64,000 nt of DNA from Linanthus parryae (Eukaryota > Streptophyta > Magnoliopsida > Ericales > Polemoniaceae). The stretch's first letter is position 1; every line of letters begins with the position of its first letter. The notes under the pieces are model-generated. The model was not told where the DNA came from. It searched no databases and worked only from the letters and a program-made list of their open reading frames with translations. Positions 1 through 10,160 of the stretch are shown piece after piece. The position numbers were made by a program, and so were the translations under genes. Location of the stretch: positions 76,363,495 to 76,427,494 of the forward strand of contig JALGPY010000005.1 of assembly GCA_023055425.1 (NCBI GenBank). Reading direction: 5' to 3'.

Positions 1-449
1 GTATTTAAGAAGTAGTGTCATCTTCCGGTTGAACTTGAGCACAAGGCATTCTGGGCCTTGAAGAGATCAATTTGGACGCTAAGCTCTCAGATGAGCTACG
101 GAAGCAAGCACTACTTGAACTTGAGGAGTTTCGATTGATGGCATATGAAAGTGCGAGAATTTATTAGGAAAGGACAAAGCAGTGGCACGATAGGCACATC
201 ATCTCGAGATACTTCAAAGTCGGACAGAGAGTCCTGATCTTCAATGCCAGACTAAAACTGTTTCCAGGAAAATTGAAATCTAGATGGAGTGGTCCGTACA
301 CAATCACTGCAGTTTTTCCGTGGGTATCTCTTGAGGTGGAAGATGCAAGTGGAAACAGATTCAAGGTAAATGGCCAGAGAGCAAAACCGTATGTGGATGG
401 GAATTTCATTGGAGTCATTGAATGGCTTCATGCAACTCCTGCTATTTGA
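1..449 (+). pseudogene. G1 pol, integrase C-terminal end (decayed)
   Basis: This is the end of a gypsy polyprotein: the integrase C-terminal region that follows the catalytic core and helps bind DNA. Recognisable blocks are CHLPVE near the start, LELEEF near 120-137, KQWHDR near 180, GPY near 294 and FKVNG near 361, ending with TGA at 447-449. The same order of blocks occurs in G2 at 40569-40946. It is broken by TAG stops at 13-15 and 165-167 and by a frameshift near 62. The upstream integrase core lies outside the window. Confidence 0.85.
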
Positions 450-467
450 TTAATCTCTGAGGTAACT

Positions 468-520
468 TGGTCGGGCCGTCGACCTTAAATTACAAAGCGC
501 TTGTTGGGAGGCAACGCAAC
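468..520 (+). other. G1 conserved post-pol motif with hairpin
   Basis: Just after the pol stop lies GGGCCGTCGACC followed by AAGCGCTTGTTGGGAGGCAA. GTTGGG-AGGCAA-CGCAAC can fold as a 6-bp stem with one mismatch. The same block follows the coding region in G3 (52678-52703) and in G2 (40501-40530, minus strand), where the stem is perfect. Its function is unknown to me. As it is kept in families that otherwise differ, I read it as an RNA-level element. Confidence 0.6.
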
Positions 521-1178
521 CTAATTATTGCTGTAGTTTAGGTTTTAATACTGTTTTGTAATTTTTATTCTGTTTGATTTATTTGAGAGGTGCGAGAGAG
601 TGGATTTAATATTTACAATGAGTATGTGCAGGATTCCGAGGTGAAAGGCCTTTTTCGGATCCTCCGTCTTGATGCGCGCGTGCGAAACAGAGTGAAAATT
701 GAAGAATTGCAGCCCAAAACACGTAGCGGGATCCGAAGTGAAGGAATTGAAGATTGAAGCCATTCCTGCACGTATTCAACACACGCACCTGGGGAAGATC
801 ATGTTCCCGGATTCCCCGTCTTGATATACGCGAGGATTTGATTGATGAACAGAGAAAGCTAGCACGGTGGCAGGGATTACGAGGTGATATTTTGAAGAAC
901 AAAGTGAAAACAGAATTGAACAGTGCCAACGTGTGGGGGTGATTGAGAGCTTTCTGTAGAGAGGTGGATCGCGCATATCGGAGTCCGGATGAGGAAGTTA
1001 CGCTAAAAAGGATGCTCAAAAGAGTAAAACGATGCCAAAAGCATTCGGAAATGCAAAACGTGCCTTGGAACGCGTGAAATTGACAAATGAAATACTCCCC
1101 AGATTTTGGGAGTTTTTAAGGTAAAAAGGGAGTCTCGAGGTCGAGGAGATCCTTCGGAAAGCAAAGGCAAGCTCCAGG
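521..1178 (+). other. G1 noncoding spacer between pol and palindrome cluster
   Basis: No supported coding region. Around 583-690 it aligns with the equivalent spacer of G3 near 52770-52880, sharing the GAGAGGTG tract and the CTTGATGCGCGC block, so it is inherited element sequence. Short open frames here have no recognisable family. Confidence 0.5.
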
Positions 1179-1360
1179 ATTGTCTTCGTACGAAGACAAT
1201 TGTCTTCGTACGAAGACTCCATACTTAAAAAAATAATTGCTCTGAAAAATTGTCTGCCCAGAACACCTTGCAGTATCTATCTGGGAAGACCTTCGTACGA
1301 AGACAATTTCTCTTCGCACGAAGAGTCTTCGTACGAAGAGAATTGTCTTCGTACGAAGAC
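1179..1360. repeat. G1 internal cluster of CTTCGTACGAAG palindromes (6 copies)
   Basis: Six copies of the dyad CTTCGTACGAAG start at 1184, 1203, 1291, 1312 (variant with a CGCACG centre), 1327 and 1347. The first copy extends to a 22-bp perfect palindrome at 1179-1200. The same motif forms a second cluster in the G1 LTR at 5459-5613. Flanking bases near 1265-1300 also resemble the LTR around 5521-5556, suggesting the two clusters share an origin. As the motif reads the same on both strands, it creates similar spurious open frames on both. Confidence 0.9.
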
Positions 1361-1551
1361 CCCGGGAAATTTTCCAGATTTGTCCACGCACGGAGAGAAG
1401 AGAAGGGGCTAGTTAATGGGGGCATTTTAGACAATTTTCACGAAATTTTGAGTCAACTGAAGATGCAACCCGTCTTCTTCTTCATTCTTCATCAAAACAG
1501 CTTCTTATAGAACGCGTGAATTTCTCGTTTGTAATTGAATTTGAGTTTTAA
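1361..1551 (+). other. G1 spacer before the 3' ORF
   Basis: AT-rich to CT-rich sequence between the palindrome cluster and the accessory ORF. I see no coding signal in it. Confidence 0.4.
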
Positions 1552-2812
1552 ATTGCGGGTGGAAAGAAACGGAAGACGGGAGAGGGTACTTCACAAGAAG
1601 CATCCGGGTCGGGCGAGCCTCAATTAGAAGTACCGCCCATACCCCAATATGCTATTTTGAATGCCCCTCCCCCGACTAAACATTGAATTGTAGGCCGACG
1701 AACGGCAAAAGTAAATTTGAAAGAGCGGAGTATTGGGCGCGCGTGCTATGATAGCTATTGTTTGTCACATACGAGGTCCATCTCGACTCACGCAAGGACA
1801 CGTATTTGACTAAGAATGGGCAGCCCGAGAAAGAGTTTCCATTGCACGAGGACATGCCTCAAGCAATAAAGGAAATTTTTGAGCGCGAGAAGCTACCCAA
1901 TTGGTTTAAGCTTGTAGGGCCGTCTTGAAGTATGCGAAAGATGGTGAGAGCCGAGACCCCCGTCTTGTCTATTGTCGGAACGAGTGGATAGTCTTTACGC
2001 CAGTGATTATCGGCTTGGCCATGGGACTCGCCCGTTTGAAAGAGGGTAGTGGTTACGAGACTACTCTTCGTAGTGAGGGTCTTTGGTCTCGTGTAAATGC
2101 ATTTTGTTTTGCAAAGGGTGTAGATCCGTGGGACAGGAAAGGGGATTTGCCTCAGTGGAAGGCTAGAAAGAGGTACTATAGGCCTGAGGCGAGGTGGTGT
2201 TGCGAGTTGCTAGAGAATTGGGTTCTGGGAATCACACAAAACCCTCATTACTCTTTCCGCCTATCTGTCTTAGCTCTTTGTCTCTATACCGGGGTTAGGG
2301 TAGATATCCCTAGGTTGATTTGGGAGAATTTCTTAGAGAGGGTGTCGAGGACTAACAAGTTGGGTCCCGGTCATACTTGTTTGCTGACTCATCTAGCCAA
2401 AACCTCCGAAGTAGTAATTGGGAGAGACATGGAATTGAAACCATTCACTGTTAGGAAATGGCATAGGCTTGATGAGACGGCCAGAAAGAAGAGAAATGGT
2501 AGGAGAATGAACACCTCTCGATTTGACAACCAAGTAGCTTATGACCACTTGAGGGAAGAGATGGCCCGGGATAGACTTGAGAGAAGGCGCCAGTTTGACC
2601 ACACTAGGGTCAATCAGGCGAAGCTGGGTGGCTTAATCCAGATGGTGGGCCAGTGGGTGATTCAGTCGAGTGGTCAGGCGACGGGGGAGTTTGTTCCCCC
2701 AGTCCCAACGGCGGATCCGTGGTTCCAGGAAGATGAATTTGAGTATCCGGTTCCGCCGAGTGAGGACGACGAAGAGGATGATGAAGAGGAGGAGGATGAG
2801 GAAGACGAGTAG
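1552..2812 (+). pseudogene. G1 accessory 3' ORF, plant-transposon-protein-like
   Basis: Accessory ORF downstream of pol, the position of the extra (often called env-like) ORF of Athila elements. The longest open part is 1925-2812, about 295 codons. Homologous frames continue upstream: a lysine-rich N-terminus from about 1552, two stops near 1745-1750, and a shift of frame near 1925. The conserved stretch EARWCCELLENWV (2189-2227) matches EARWWTEWVNNRI in the G2 3' ORF. The C-terminus is a long Asp/Glu run (2761-2812). It resembles the family annotated as 'putative plant transposon protein' (I believe PF20167, not checked). I see no transmembrane helix supporting a true envelope protein. Function is unknown. 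Confidence 0.7.
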
Positions 2813-5098
2813 TGGAGTATGCCCTTATGCTAGGATTGTTGAGTCCTCGTGTTATCGTTGAGGACAACGATACATCCTAGTGTGGGGGTGGGTGATACCT
2901 TTTTACTAGTCAATATTGAGTCTTTGCATAGCCCGTGTCGCATTTAGTGAATTTTGGTTATGTCCTTATTTTCTTCTTTATTATTCATATTTTTGCGTGC
3001 ACGTTTTATTATTATTGAGTCCTCCCACCAAACTATCGAGTCAGTAGTCGAGTTGGCCGTGCATGTAGTTTAGGTATATAAAAAAAATAAAAAAAATAAA
3101 AAATAAAAAAATTGAAAAACCAAAAAAAATAAAAAATTTGAGAAAGGGCAATCAAAATAAGCTAAAAATTCGATAAAATCGAGAAGTGTGAGATTTTTAG
3201 GCATAGGGAATGAATTGCGATCGAGAGTGACGATGTGAGTTTCCCTTAGTAAGTATAGAGAAGCTTTCTTTACGGGAATGCGTGCCTATTTTACACACGG
3301 ACTTAATTTTTCAAATCTAAAGTGTGTGCCTAGTTTTCTTACAGGAGTTGAGCTAGGTGTGAGCTAAACAAGCCGAACGTTCTTGTGTACGTCTTAGGTA
3401 GTCGCCAACCCCCCTCGTAGTTGCACACAGAACAGCTGCGAGGTGTGTATTAGAGCACTCACTGCTTATAGAACTTACCTTGTAGGACCACTAGTAAACC
3501 CTGTTTTGAACCTTGGATTCTTTGATAATCTCTGGACTTAGGGTGATGATTCTTGGCCTTCATCATTGATTGGTTATAATCACCACTTTAGTGCGTCACG
3601 AGGGTGTTGTAGTTGAGGGGGTTCGATGAGGGAGTACTTCATGATATACTTGTGTGAGTCTTACATATCGCATGTGCTTCATTTGTAACTTTCGAGGGGA
3701 ATGCGAGGGTGAGTGAGAGTAGGCTGGCGCACTTCGGTGTGGCGGTGTTCCATGGCGTTACAACATGGACACAGTTGTGGAGAGCCGTGAGTGTGTAACA
3801 TCTAATACACACAAAACTTGGGTTGGGGGAATTTAATAGGTGGATCGTGCTAGGTACCGGATCTTACTCATCATGGTATAGGAGGTTTGGTTGGATTAGG
3901 CACGAGACATATATCCGATTGGCTACATGAGAGGGACAGGATTACATTCGAGTGTGGGGGTGTCGACTTTTGACTTCGGACATCGAGATTGAGCTTGCGA
4001 CGACTCCACCCCAACACGTGCTTTACTGTGTTAGCGGCTTAGTTTGTTACACCATGGATTTCATCGATTTAGGGAGAGAGGAATTTATGTGTGATATATA
4101 TGCATTGACTTGGTTATTTTCTCCCCTTATCATCTTATTTTGGCTTGACACTTGGAAGACCACTCGAGATATACATTGTAGAAGTTATGCAGAAATTTGA
4201 GAGATTTGAAAAAAAAAATCAGAAAAAAAAGAAAAAAAAAAGAGAGAAAAAAGGAGAGTTCAATAAAGGAAGAATGGGAATATTTTTGGAATATCGAGTG
4301 GAGAAGCGACTAGTTCAAGAACGGGAAGTTTTATTTTATGCATCTTTCATGACAATGGCCGCGGAGATCGTACTTGTACCGGGGTGTGAGGGGATCGAGG
4401 GCCGGAGATGGTGAGTTTCGGGCTTGGTTTCTATCATTGTTGTGAGGGTGTTAGATGTTGTATTTGTGAGAATGTGACGCTTTAGGACTCGTGCTTGATT
4501 ATTATCCTATTTGTCCCTAAAGCCTCATCATTCTAAACCCGTTAGCAGATTAGGAGCTCGGACCTTGAACGTGGCTTAGCCTAGTGTAGCCTCTTATTTT
4601 GTGGCACACATGAAAAGGTATTGCATTCTTGTACATAGTAAAGCTAGGTTCTCTATACTAGCTAGGGGAGATTCGCGTTGTCGAATTTGATTTCAACTCA
4701 TGCCTTGTATATAGGTTTCTCATCGCTTCGTGTGAACCGGTTCAAGCTAATGGAGATTGCCTATCCTCGCAAAAGAAAAAGAAAATTTGTTATTTCAATA
4801 CTTGGATTGTGAATATTGCATTTGCATATAGGTGCATTGTGTATAATCGAGTCGTGTCGACTAGTAAAAAGGGTGGTTTGTGGTTTGAAATAACTCGGAC
4901 TAGTATGCAATTGATGACGGTTTTGTATGCAATGCAAGGTGGTAGTATGCAAATGGCGTAGGGAAGTTATGCAATGAATAAATAGGTTGGTATGCAAAGT
5001 TGGATCGATTGCGGGAAAGTGAGAGAAGTTTTTGCTTGAGAAATGGAATTGACTTGGGAAATTTGCTCGGGACGAGCAAAAGGTAGTGTGGGGGTAGT
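2813..5098 (+). other. G1 3' noncoding region with three PPT-like G-tracts
   Basis: No credible gene. It aligns along most of its length with G3 54900-57097, including A-rich runs near 3080-3140 and 4208-4250 and the 16-mer TAGGTAGTCGCCAACC at 3395-3410. The motif GTGTGGGGGT or a close form occurs at its start (2880-2888), in the middle (3953-3961) and at the end (5086-5095). The last one is the PPT, ending at 5098 directly before the LTR. The spacing recurs in G3. Confidence 0.75.
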
Positions 5099-6597
5099 TG
5101 ATAACTCCGTTTTCGGAGTTATTTTATGCCTTTTATTTCTATGTTTTGCGTGCTCAACATGGAGAACTCGTCGTCTTTTGAGTAAATTGAGCTAAAATGT
5201 GATATTGTGAGATCATATGCTTTACTTGTTAAATTCGGGCGTTTCTTTAGAAATTTTGATCTTTCATTCTGATATGATCACGGGTTGTGTTTTCGTGTTG
5301 TGATGCGCAGGGAAACGGGGCTTGGAGGATCATGCAGGAGATGGAAACGAACTTCGGAAGCAAGGAACTCGAAGAATAAGTCAAAGGAAGCAAGGAAGAA
5401 GGAAAAGGAAGCAAGGAAGAAGTCAAAAGAAAAATGCAGAAAAAGATGGTCTTCGTTTCTTCGTACGAAGAGAAACGTCTTAGCCAAAAATTTGAAGTCT
5501 GAATATGTCTTCCTAAATACCCTTGCATTATCTACATAAGAAGACCTTCGTACGAAGAGCATTTGTCTTCGTACGAAGACTCTTCGTACGAAGAGAAATG
5601 TCCTCGTACGAAGACATCGCTGGGAAGCATAATTTTGAGCGGGGCTTTTTCGTAGTTTATCCAAACTTTGTAATAATATTATGGGAACGTATTTAAGTGT
5701 TTTAGGTCGACTTTTTCAGTAGTTCCTCACGTTAGAAACACTTTCTGGAGAGCAAGAAGCTATTGGAAGAGCTTAGGAGCTTTGGATCACTCATTTGGAT
5801 TCTTAACTCTTCTGTTTTCTTAGTTTTTGACGTTAAAACTCATGAAACTAATTGTTTTGAGTATGAATCGTAGTAGCTAAACTCTTTTTGCAGGGAATTC
5901 TCGTTTGGTGTAGCTAGGGTTTGATATAAACGTCATGTTTTGAGATTGTGATTCATGTTTTAACTTAATCTCGCATGTTCTTTCATTATTATGGATTATT
6001 TATGATTGTGATCACATTATTTTTGCGAGTAGCTAACGTAAAGATAATCTTAATTAACTTTCACGTGGTAACTCCGTGATAGTTAGTCGGTAAATTGAAT
6101 AATCCACCTAGTCGAATCAATGTTTGGTAACTCGATATTGTTAACTATGATCGTTAGAGTATAATCATGATTTTTAATGCATGCTTAAAGCTAAAATAGA
6201 CTTGGTAACTCGGTATGTTTTGGTTTTAAGTATAGTTGACTTGTTTGGTAACTCGGTAAGTTTTATATTGCTTGATTAATAGTGAAAGACACGCGGTTGT
6301 TTTACAAATCAAAACATAAGTTTAGATCAACCTAGCGAACCTAGAGAATTCCCGGTATTTTTCTTCATATTAGAAAAACCCTAAACTCATTCTTTGTTAA
6401 TCCTGACCTACTTCACTCAGTTAATTGAGAATTTTGCATTTTTATTTTAGTAGAATTAGCAAAACACAACTTTGCGACGTACCCACATAAGGTTTGAAAT
6501 AATAACTAGTTTGAACAAAGTCCCGTGGGTTCAATAGCACGGATTTACTGTTTATTACTACACACGACAACCATACTCTTGTGGTTAGAGCGTGTCA
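5099..6597 (+). repeat. G1 3' LTR
   Basis: Long terminal repeat of about 1.5 kb. It begins TGATAACTCC directly after the PPT and ends CGTGTCA, followed by ATAGG and then copia C1. The first bases fold as a hairpin, ATAACTCCG-TTTT-CGGAGTTAT (5101-5122). The 5' partner is outside the window. Its second half resembles, in reverse complement, the G4 LTR (13924-15335), notably the ACTACACACGACA block before the terminus. Confidence 0.88.
5459..5613. repeat. G1 LTR cluster of CTTCGTACGAAG palindromes (5 copies)
   Basis: Copies start at 5459, 5546, 5567, 5582 and 5602 (the last begins CCTCG). This is the same motif as at 1179-1360. It lies in the first third of the LTR, the U3-like part, where transcription-control sites would be expected. 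Confidence 0.88.
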
Positions 6598-6653
6598 ATA
6601 GGTTTTGATCCTCCAGCCATCTTGATTCTGTCTGAGGCTCTCCTTGTGCTCAT
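6598..6653 (-). pseudogene. C1 3' ORF, N-terminal remnant
   Basis: The ATG at 6653 (minus) opens a frame starting MSTRRASDRIKMAGGSK, identical to the start of the C2 3' ORF at 23561. It stops after 18 codons because G1 inserted there. The remainder is outside the window. Confidence 0.75.
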
Positions 6654-7104
6654 TTAGGGTTTGGGAGAAGAACAGATAGAGGTAGGAATGATACGGAGAG
6701 AGGAGAAGATAAGAAGATAAACACTAAGAGAGTTTGAGTTTCAAAAGAAAACTAGAATATTTCTCTGATCTCAAAAGATTTTTAATAATCAGAGAGAATC
6801 AAATCTTTTAGGCCGTTGGAAAATAAAATTTTTTAATATTATTTTTGGCTTAAACGTGTTTTTGAAAAAGTTGGGGACTGTATTGAGCAAATATCTACAG
6901 AGATATCACCCAATACAGAATGATCCATGTTTATTGACTACTAGCAAAGCAGACTTATTTTCAAGGCTTTGAAAAGGTTTTCTAGGTCTTGAAACGCTGT
7001 AATATTGCAACAGATAAAAATCAAAGCTTTGAACTGAACTTCAAGGCTTTGAAAATCAGTTCAAACCTTTGAAAACACATAAAACTCACCTTTCCTTACC
7101 TGAT
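6654..7104 (-). other. C1 spacer between pol and 3' ORF
   Basis: Noncoding, aligning with C2 23562-24065. It contains copies of the C1/C2 palindromic motif, for example TTCAAGGCTTTGAA near 6960-6975 and 7040-7055, and the purine-rich GGTTTAGGGGGATCATC (7101-7117 on the minus strand), typical of the stretch just after SIRE pol. Confidence 0.6.
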
Positions 7105-7111
7105 GATCCCC

Positions 7112-10100
7112 CTAAACCAATGCATCTTTATTTAGCATTCCCAATTCCAATATTAGAGCTGAGAATCTTTCATCTGCTAATGGTTTAGTGAAGATATATG
7201 CAATTGGCATGTTAGTAGCAACAAATTCAAGAACAATATCCTCTTTCTCTGATGAAATGGTGTCTGACATCAATGTTCTTGGTTCTTGAATGTTGAACTG
7301 GATTCTTTGTAATTGAAATTGCACTGTGTTATGACACTTGATAGGTATGCTTCTGAAATGAAATCCAAATTATCTTAGCTGTTGAGAAATTCCTAGTACT
7401 TGTGAGCAACATGATCCTGCATCTGTATATTCAGCTTCAGCTGTTGATAGAGCAACTGAATTTTGTTTCTTGGAATGCCAACTGATCAAGGATGATCCAA
7501 TAATTTGGCATGTTCCTAAAGTAATTTTTCTATCAACATTGTAACCTGCAAAGTCAGCATCTGAAAATACATGCAATGAGAAGTTAGAATGTCTTGGATA
7601 CGAAATCCCTAAGTCTTTGGTACCATTGAGATATCTGAATATTCTCTTCACAGCAGTCAAGTGTGATTCTTTTGTATCAGCTTGAAATCTAGCACACATA
7701 CATACACTAAACATGTTATCTGGTCTGCTTGCTGTGAGAAAGAGTAATGATCCAATCATACCTCTATACTCTTTCACATTGACACTCTTATCAGATTCAT
7801 CATTTTCTAAGGATAGTGTAGATTTCATAGGAGTCTTGGCTTCCTTACATTGAGCCATGCTATACTTGCTTAACAAGTCTCTTGTGTATTTGCTTTGATG
7901 TAGAAAGATGCCCTTCTTAAACTGATGTATTGGAAGTCCTATGAATAAGTTCAGCTCTCCCATCATGCTCATTTCAATTCCCTGCTCATAAGACTTGATA
8001 ATTATCTGCACATTTGATCATTAGTAGCTCCGAACAAGATATCATCAACATAGATCTAAACTACAAGCAAATCTTTCTCCTGAGTCTTCATGAAAAGATT
8101 CTTGTCTACTAATCCTCTTTTTAAATTATTTTAAAGAAAAAACTTTGACAATATTTCATACCAAGCTCTTGGGGCTTGTTTTAAACAATAAAGAGCTTTG
8201 TCAAGTTTGTAGACATGATTCGGAAAAATTTCAATTTCAAAACCAGGAGGTTGTGCTACATAAACTTCTTCTTGTAGGTAGACATTCAAGAAAGCACACT
8301 TCACATTAAATAATTTCATGTTCTTGTAAGATGCAAAGGCAAGTAAAATTCTAATTGCTTCTAACCTGGCAACTGGAGCAAAAGTTTCCTCATAATTAAT
8401 ACCTACTTCTTGAATGTAACCTTGAGCAACTAACCTTGCTTTGTTTCTGATCACCTTGCCACTTTCATCCAACTTATTTCTGAACACCCATCTGGTACCA
8501 ATGACAGACTGATTTGTAGGTGGAGGAACCAGGTTCCAAACCTTAATCCTTTCAAACTCATTGAGTTCACTTTGTCTTCTAATGCTTCTTTCACAGTTTT
8601 TGATTCTACAAGAGAGATAAAAGCGTTAAACTCACATAAGTTCTTCAACTGTGATCTAGTTTCTGTACCAGTGGTTGGATCTGAAATTATATTGTCAACA
8701 AGATGAGAAGAGAGATATTTGAATCTCTTACTTGGAGACCAGGGTTCAGGTTCTCCATAGATCTTCTCTGGTCTTTAAGTAGTGGCTCTGTCACTTGTAT
8801 CCTTCTGATAATCTTTTCAAGGCCTTGGGGCTTCTTTTCAAGGCCATGAGAATGACTTCTGTTTTCTTCTGAGCCCTTCTTGAATCCCATTAGATTCTCA
8901 GTCTCTTCCTCTGATTCATGCTTGTTCAAATTCAAGTATGAAAAACTTTCACTCAAAGAACCATCATAGCTTTCATCAAAAATAACATGAATACTTTCTT
9001 CAACCAGTCTGGTTCTTTTATTGTAAACTCTATAAGCTTTGCTATTCAAAGAGTAACCAATAAAGATACCTTCATCACTCCTTGCATCAAACTTACCATG
9101 ATTGTCTTTTCCATTGTTATGGATAAAGCATGTACATCCAAAGGGCCTGAAGTATGAAATGTTTGGCTTTCTCCATTTGAATAGTTCATAGGGGGTCTTC
9201 TTGAACATAAGTCTGATCAAGCACCTGTTCAGTATATAGTTTGTTGTATTCACAGCTTCTGCCCAATGTTTTGGCAATTTTTTTTCCAGAAGCATTGTCC
9301 TTGACATATCTTCAAGAGTCTTGTTCTTTGTTTCAAGAACACCATTCTGTTGAGGAGCTCTTGGAGCAGAAAAGTTGTGAGTAATACCATGCTTATCACA
9401 GAACAAATCAAATTCTAATTGATCAAATTCTCTACCATGATCACTTCTAATTGAAGCTACATGTAAGTTTTTCATAGTTTGAAGTTCTCTGCAAAGCTTT
9501 GAGAGAGAGCTTCAGATTTTTCATTGAGAAACATAACCCAAGTATATCTAGAAAAATAATCTACAACAACTAGCATATACCTTTCACCTTTTGGAGTAGG
9601 AGTTCTCATAGGACCACAGAGATTCATATGAAGCAGTTCAATGGGTCTAGTAGTACTTACAAACTTCTTTGGCTTAAAAGAGCTTGTGGTCTGCTTACCC
9701 TGAACACAAGCTTTGCAAAATTCATCTTCTTTGAACTTGATGGATGGTAATCCTCTTACCAAGACTCTGGAAATCAACTTGTTCAAAGTATGCAAACTAA
9801 TATGACCAAGCTTCCTGTGCCAAAACTTTGAATCCTCTTTCAAGGCCTTGAGACACTTCAAAATTTTACCTGCAACTTTGTTAGTTTGAAAAGTATAAAC
9901 ATTATTTGATCTAGAGGCTGTGAGAATGCAATCTCCTGATTTCTCATTTTACACCACACAGTTCTCTTTATCAAAGATAACTTTGTTGCCATTGTCAGAA
10001 ATCTGAGATAAACTAAGCAAGTTAAACTTCAAACCTTCAACTAGATATACATCAGAAATAGAGTTTTCAGAATTTGTACAACCTTTACCAATACCAAGAA

Positions 10101-10160
10101 TATTGCATTTGTCTTTTTCACCAAGTGTAATTGATCCTTCTGATTGCTCCTTCAATTCCT
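7112..10160 (-). pseudogene. C1 pol (integrase, reverse transcriptase, RNase H), broken
   Basis: In coding order: the HHCC zinc region and integrase start (9472-9861), rest of integrase (8687-9475), RT (about 7980-8648) and RNase H (7112-8011). Integrase landmarks are HMNLCGP near 9630, where other copies have Asp instead of Asn, RSDHGREFD near 9440 and NGVLETKN near 9325. The RT catalytic YVDD is at 8041-8052, preceded by a TAG stop at 8056-8058. RNase H shows DADFAGY and STAEAEY. Frames change between pieces, so no full polyprotein can be made. In intact SIRE elements gag and pol form one long ORF. Confidence 0.88.

Larger units (their letters stand above)
1..6597 (+). mobile_element. G1: Ty3/gypsy Athila/Tat-type retrotransposon, 3' half
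   Basis: Plus-strand gypsy element entering from beyond the left window edge. Order: end of the integrase region (1-449), post-pol hairpin motif, palindrome cluster, accessory 3' ORF (1552-2812), a 2.3-kb 3' noncoding region, PPT, and a 3' LTR (5099-6597) that starts TGATAAC and ends CGTGTCA. Gene order and noncoding motifs match G2 and G3. It interrupts the 3' ORF of copia C1, and the first five bases beyond it, ATAGG, are the expected right copy of the TSD. The left TSD and 5' LTR are outside the window. The coding parts carry stops and frameshifts, so this copy is dead. Confidence 0.9.

Noticed and set aside
4145..4414. Lysine-rich frame in the G1 3' region
   Set aside because: Caused by an A-rich run that G3 shares as noncoding sequence.
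5101..5122. LTR-tip hairpin read as a bacterial-type terminator
   Set aside because: Plant retroelement context; the stem is at the LTR boundary and recurs in related LTRs, so a structural role is more likely.
5278..5664. Long minus-strand frame over the G1 LTR
   Set aside because: It is created by the palindromic repeats, which read alike on both strands, and encodes only repeats of VRR and Ser/Leu runs.
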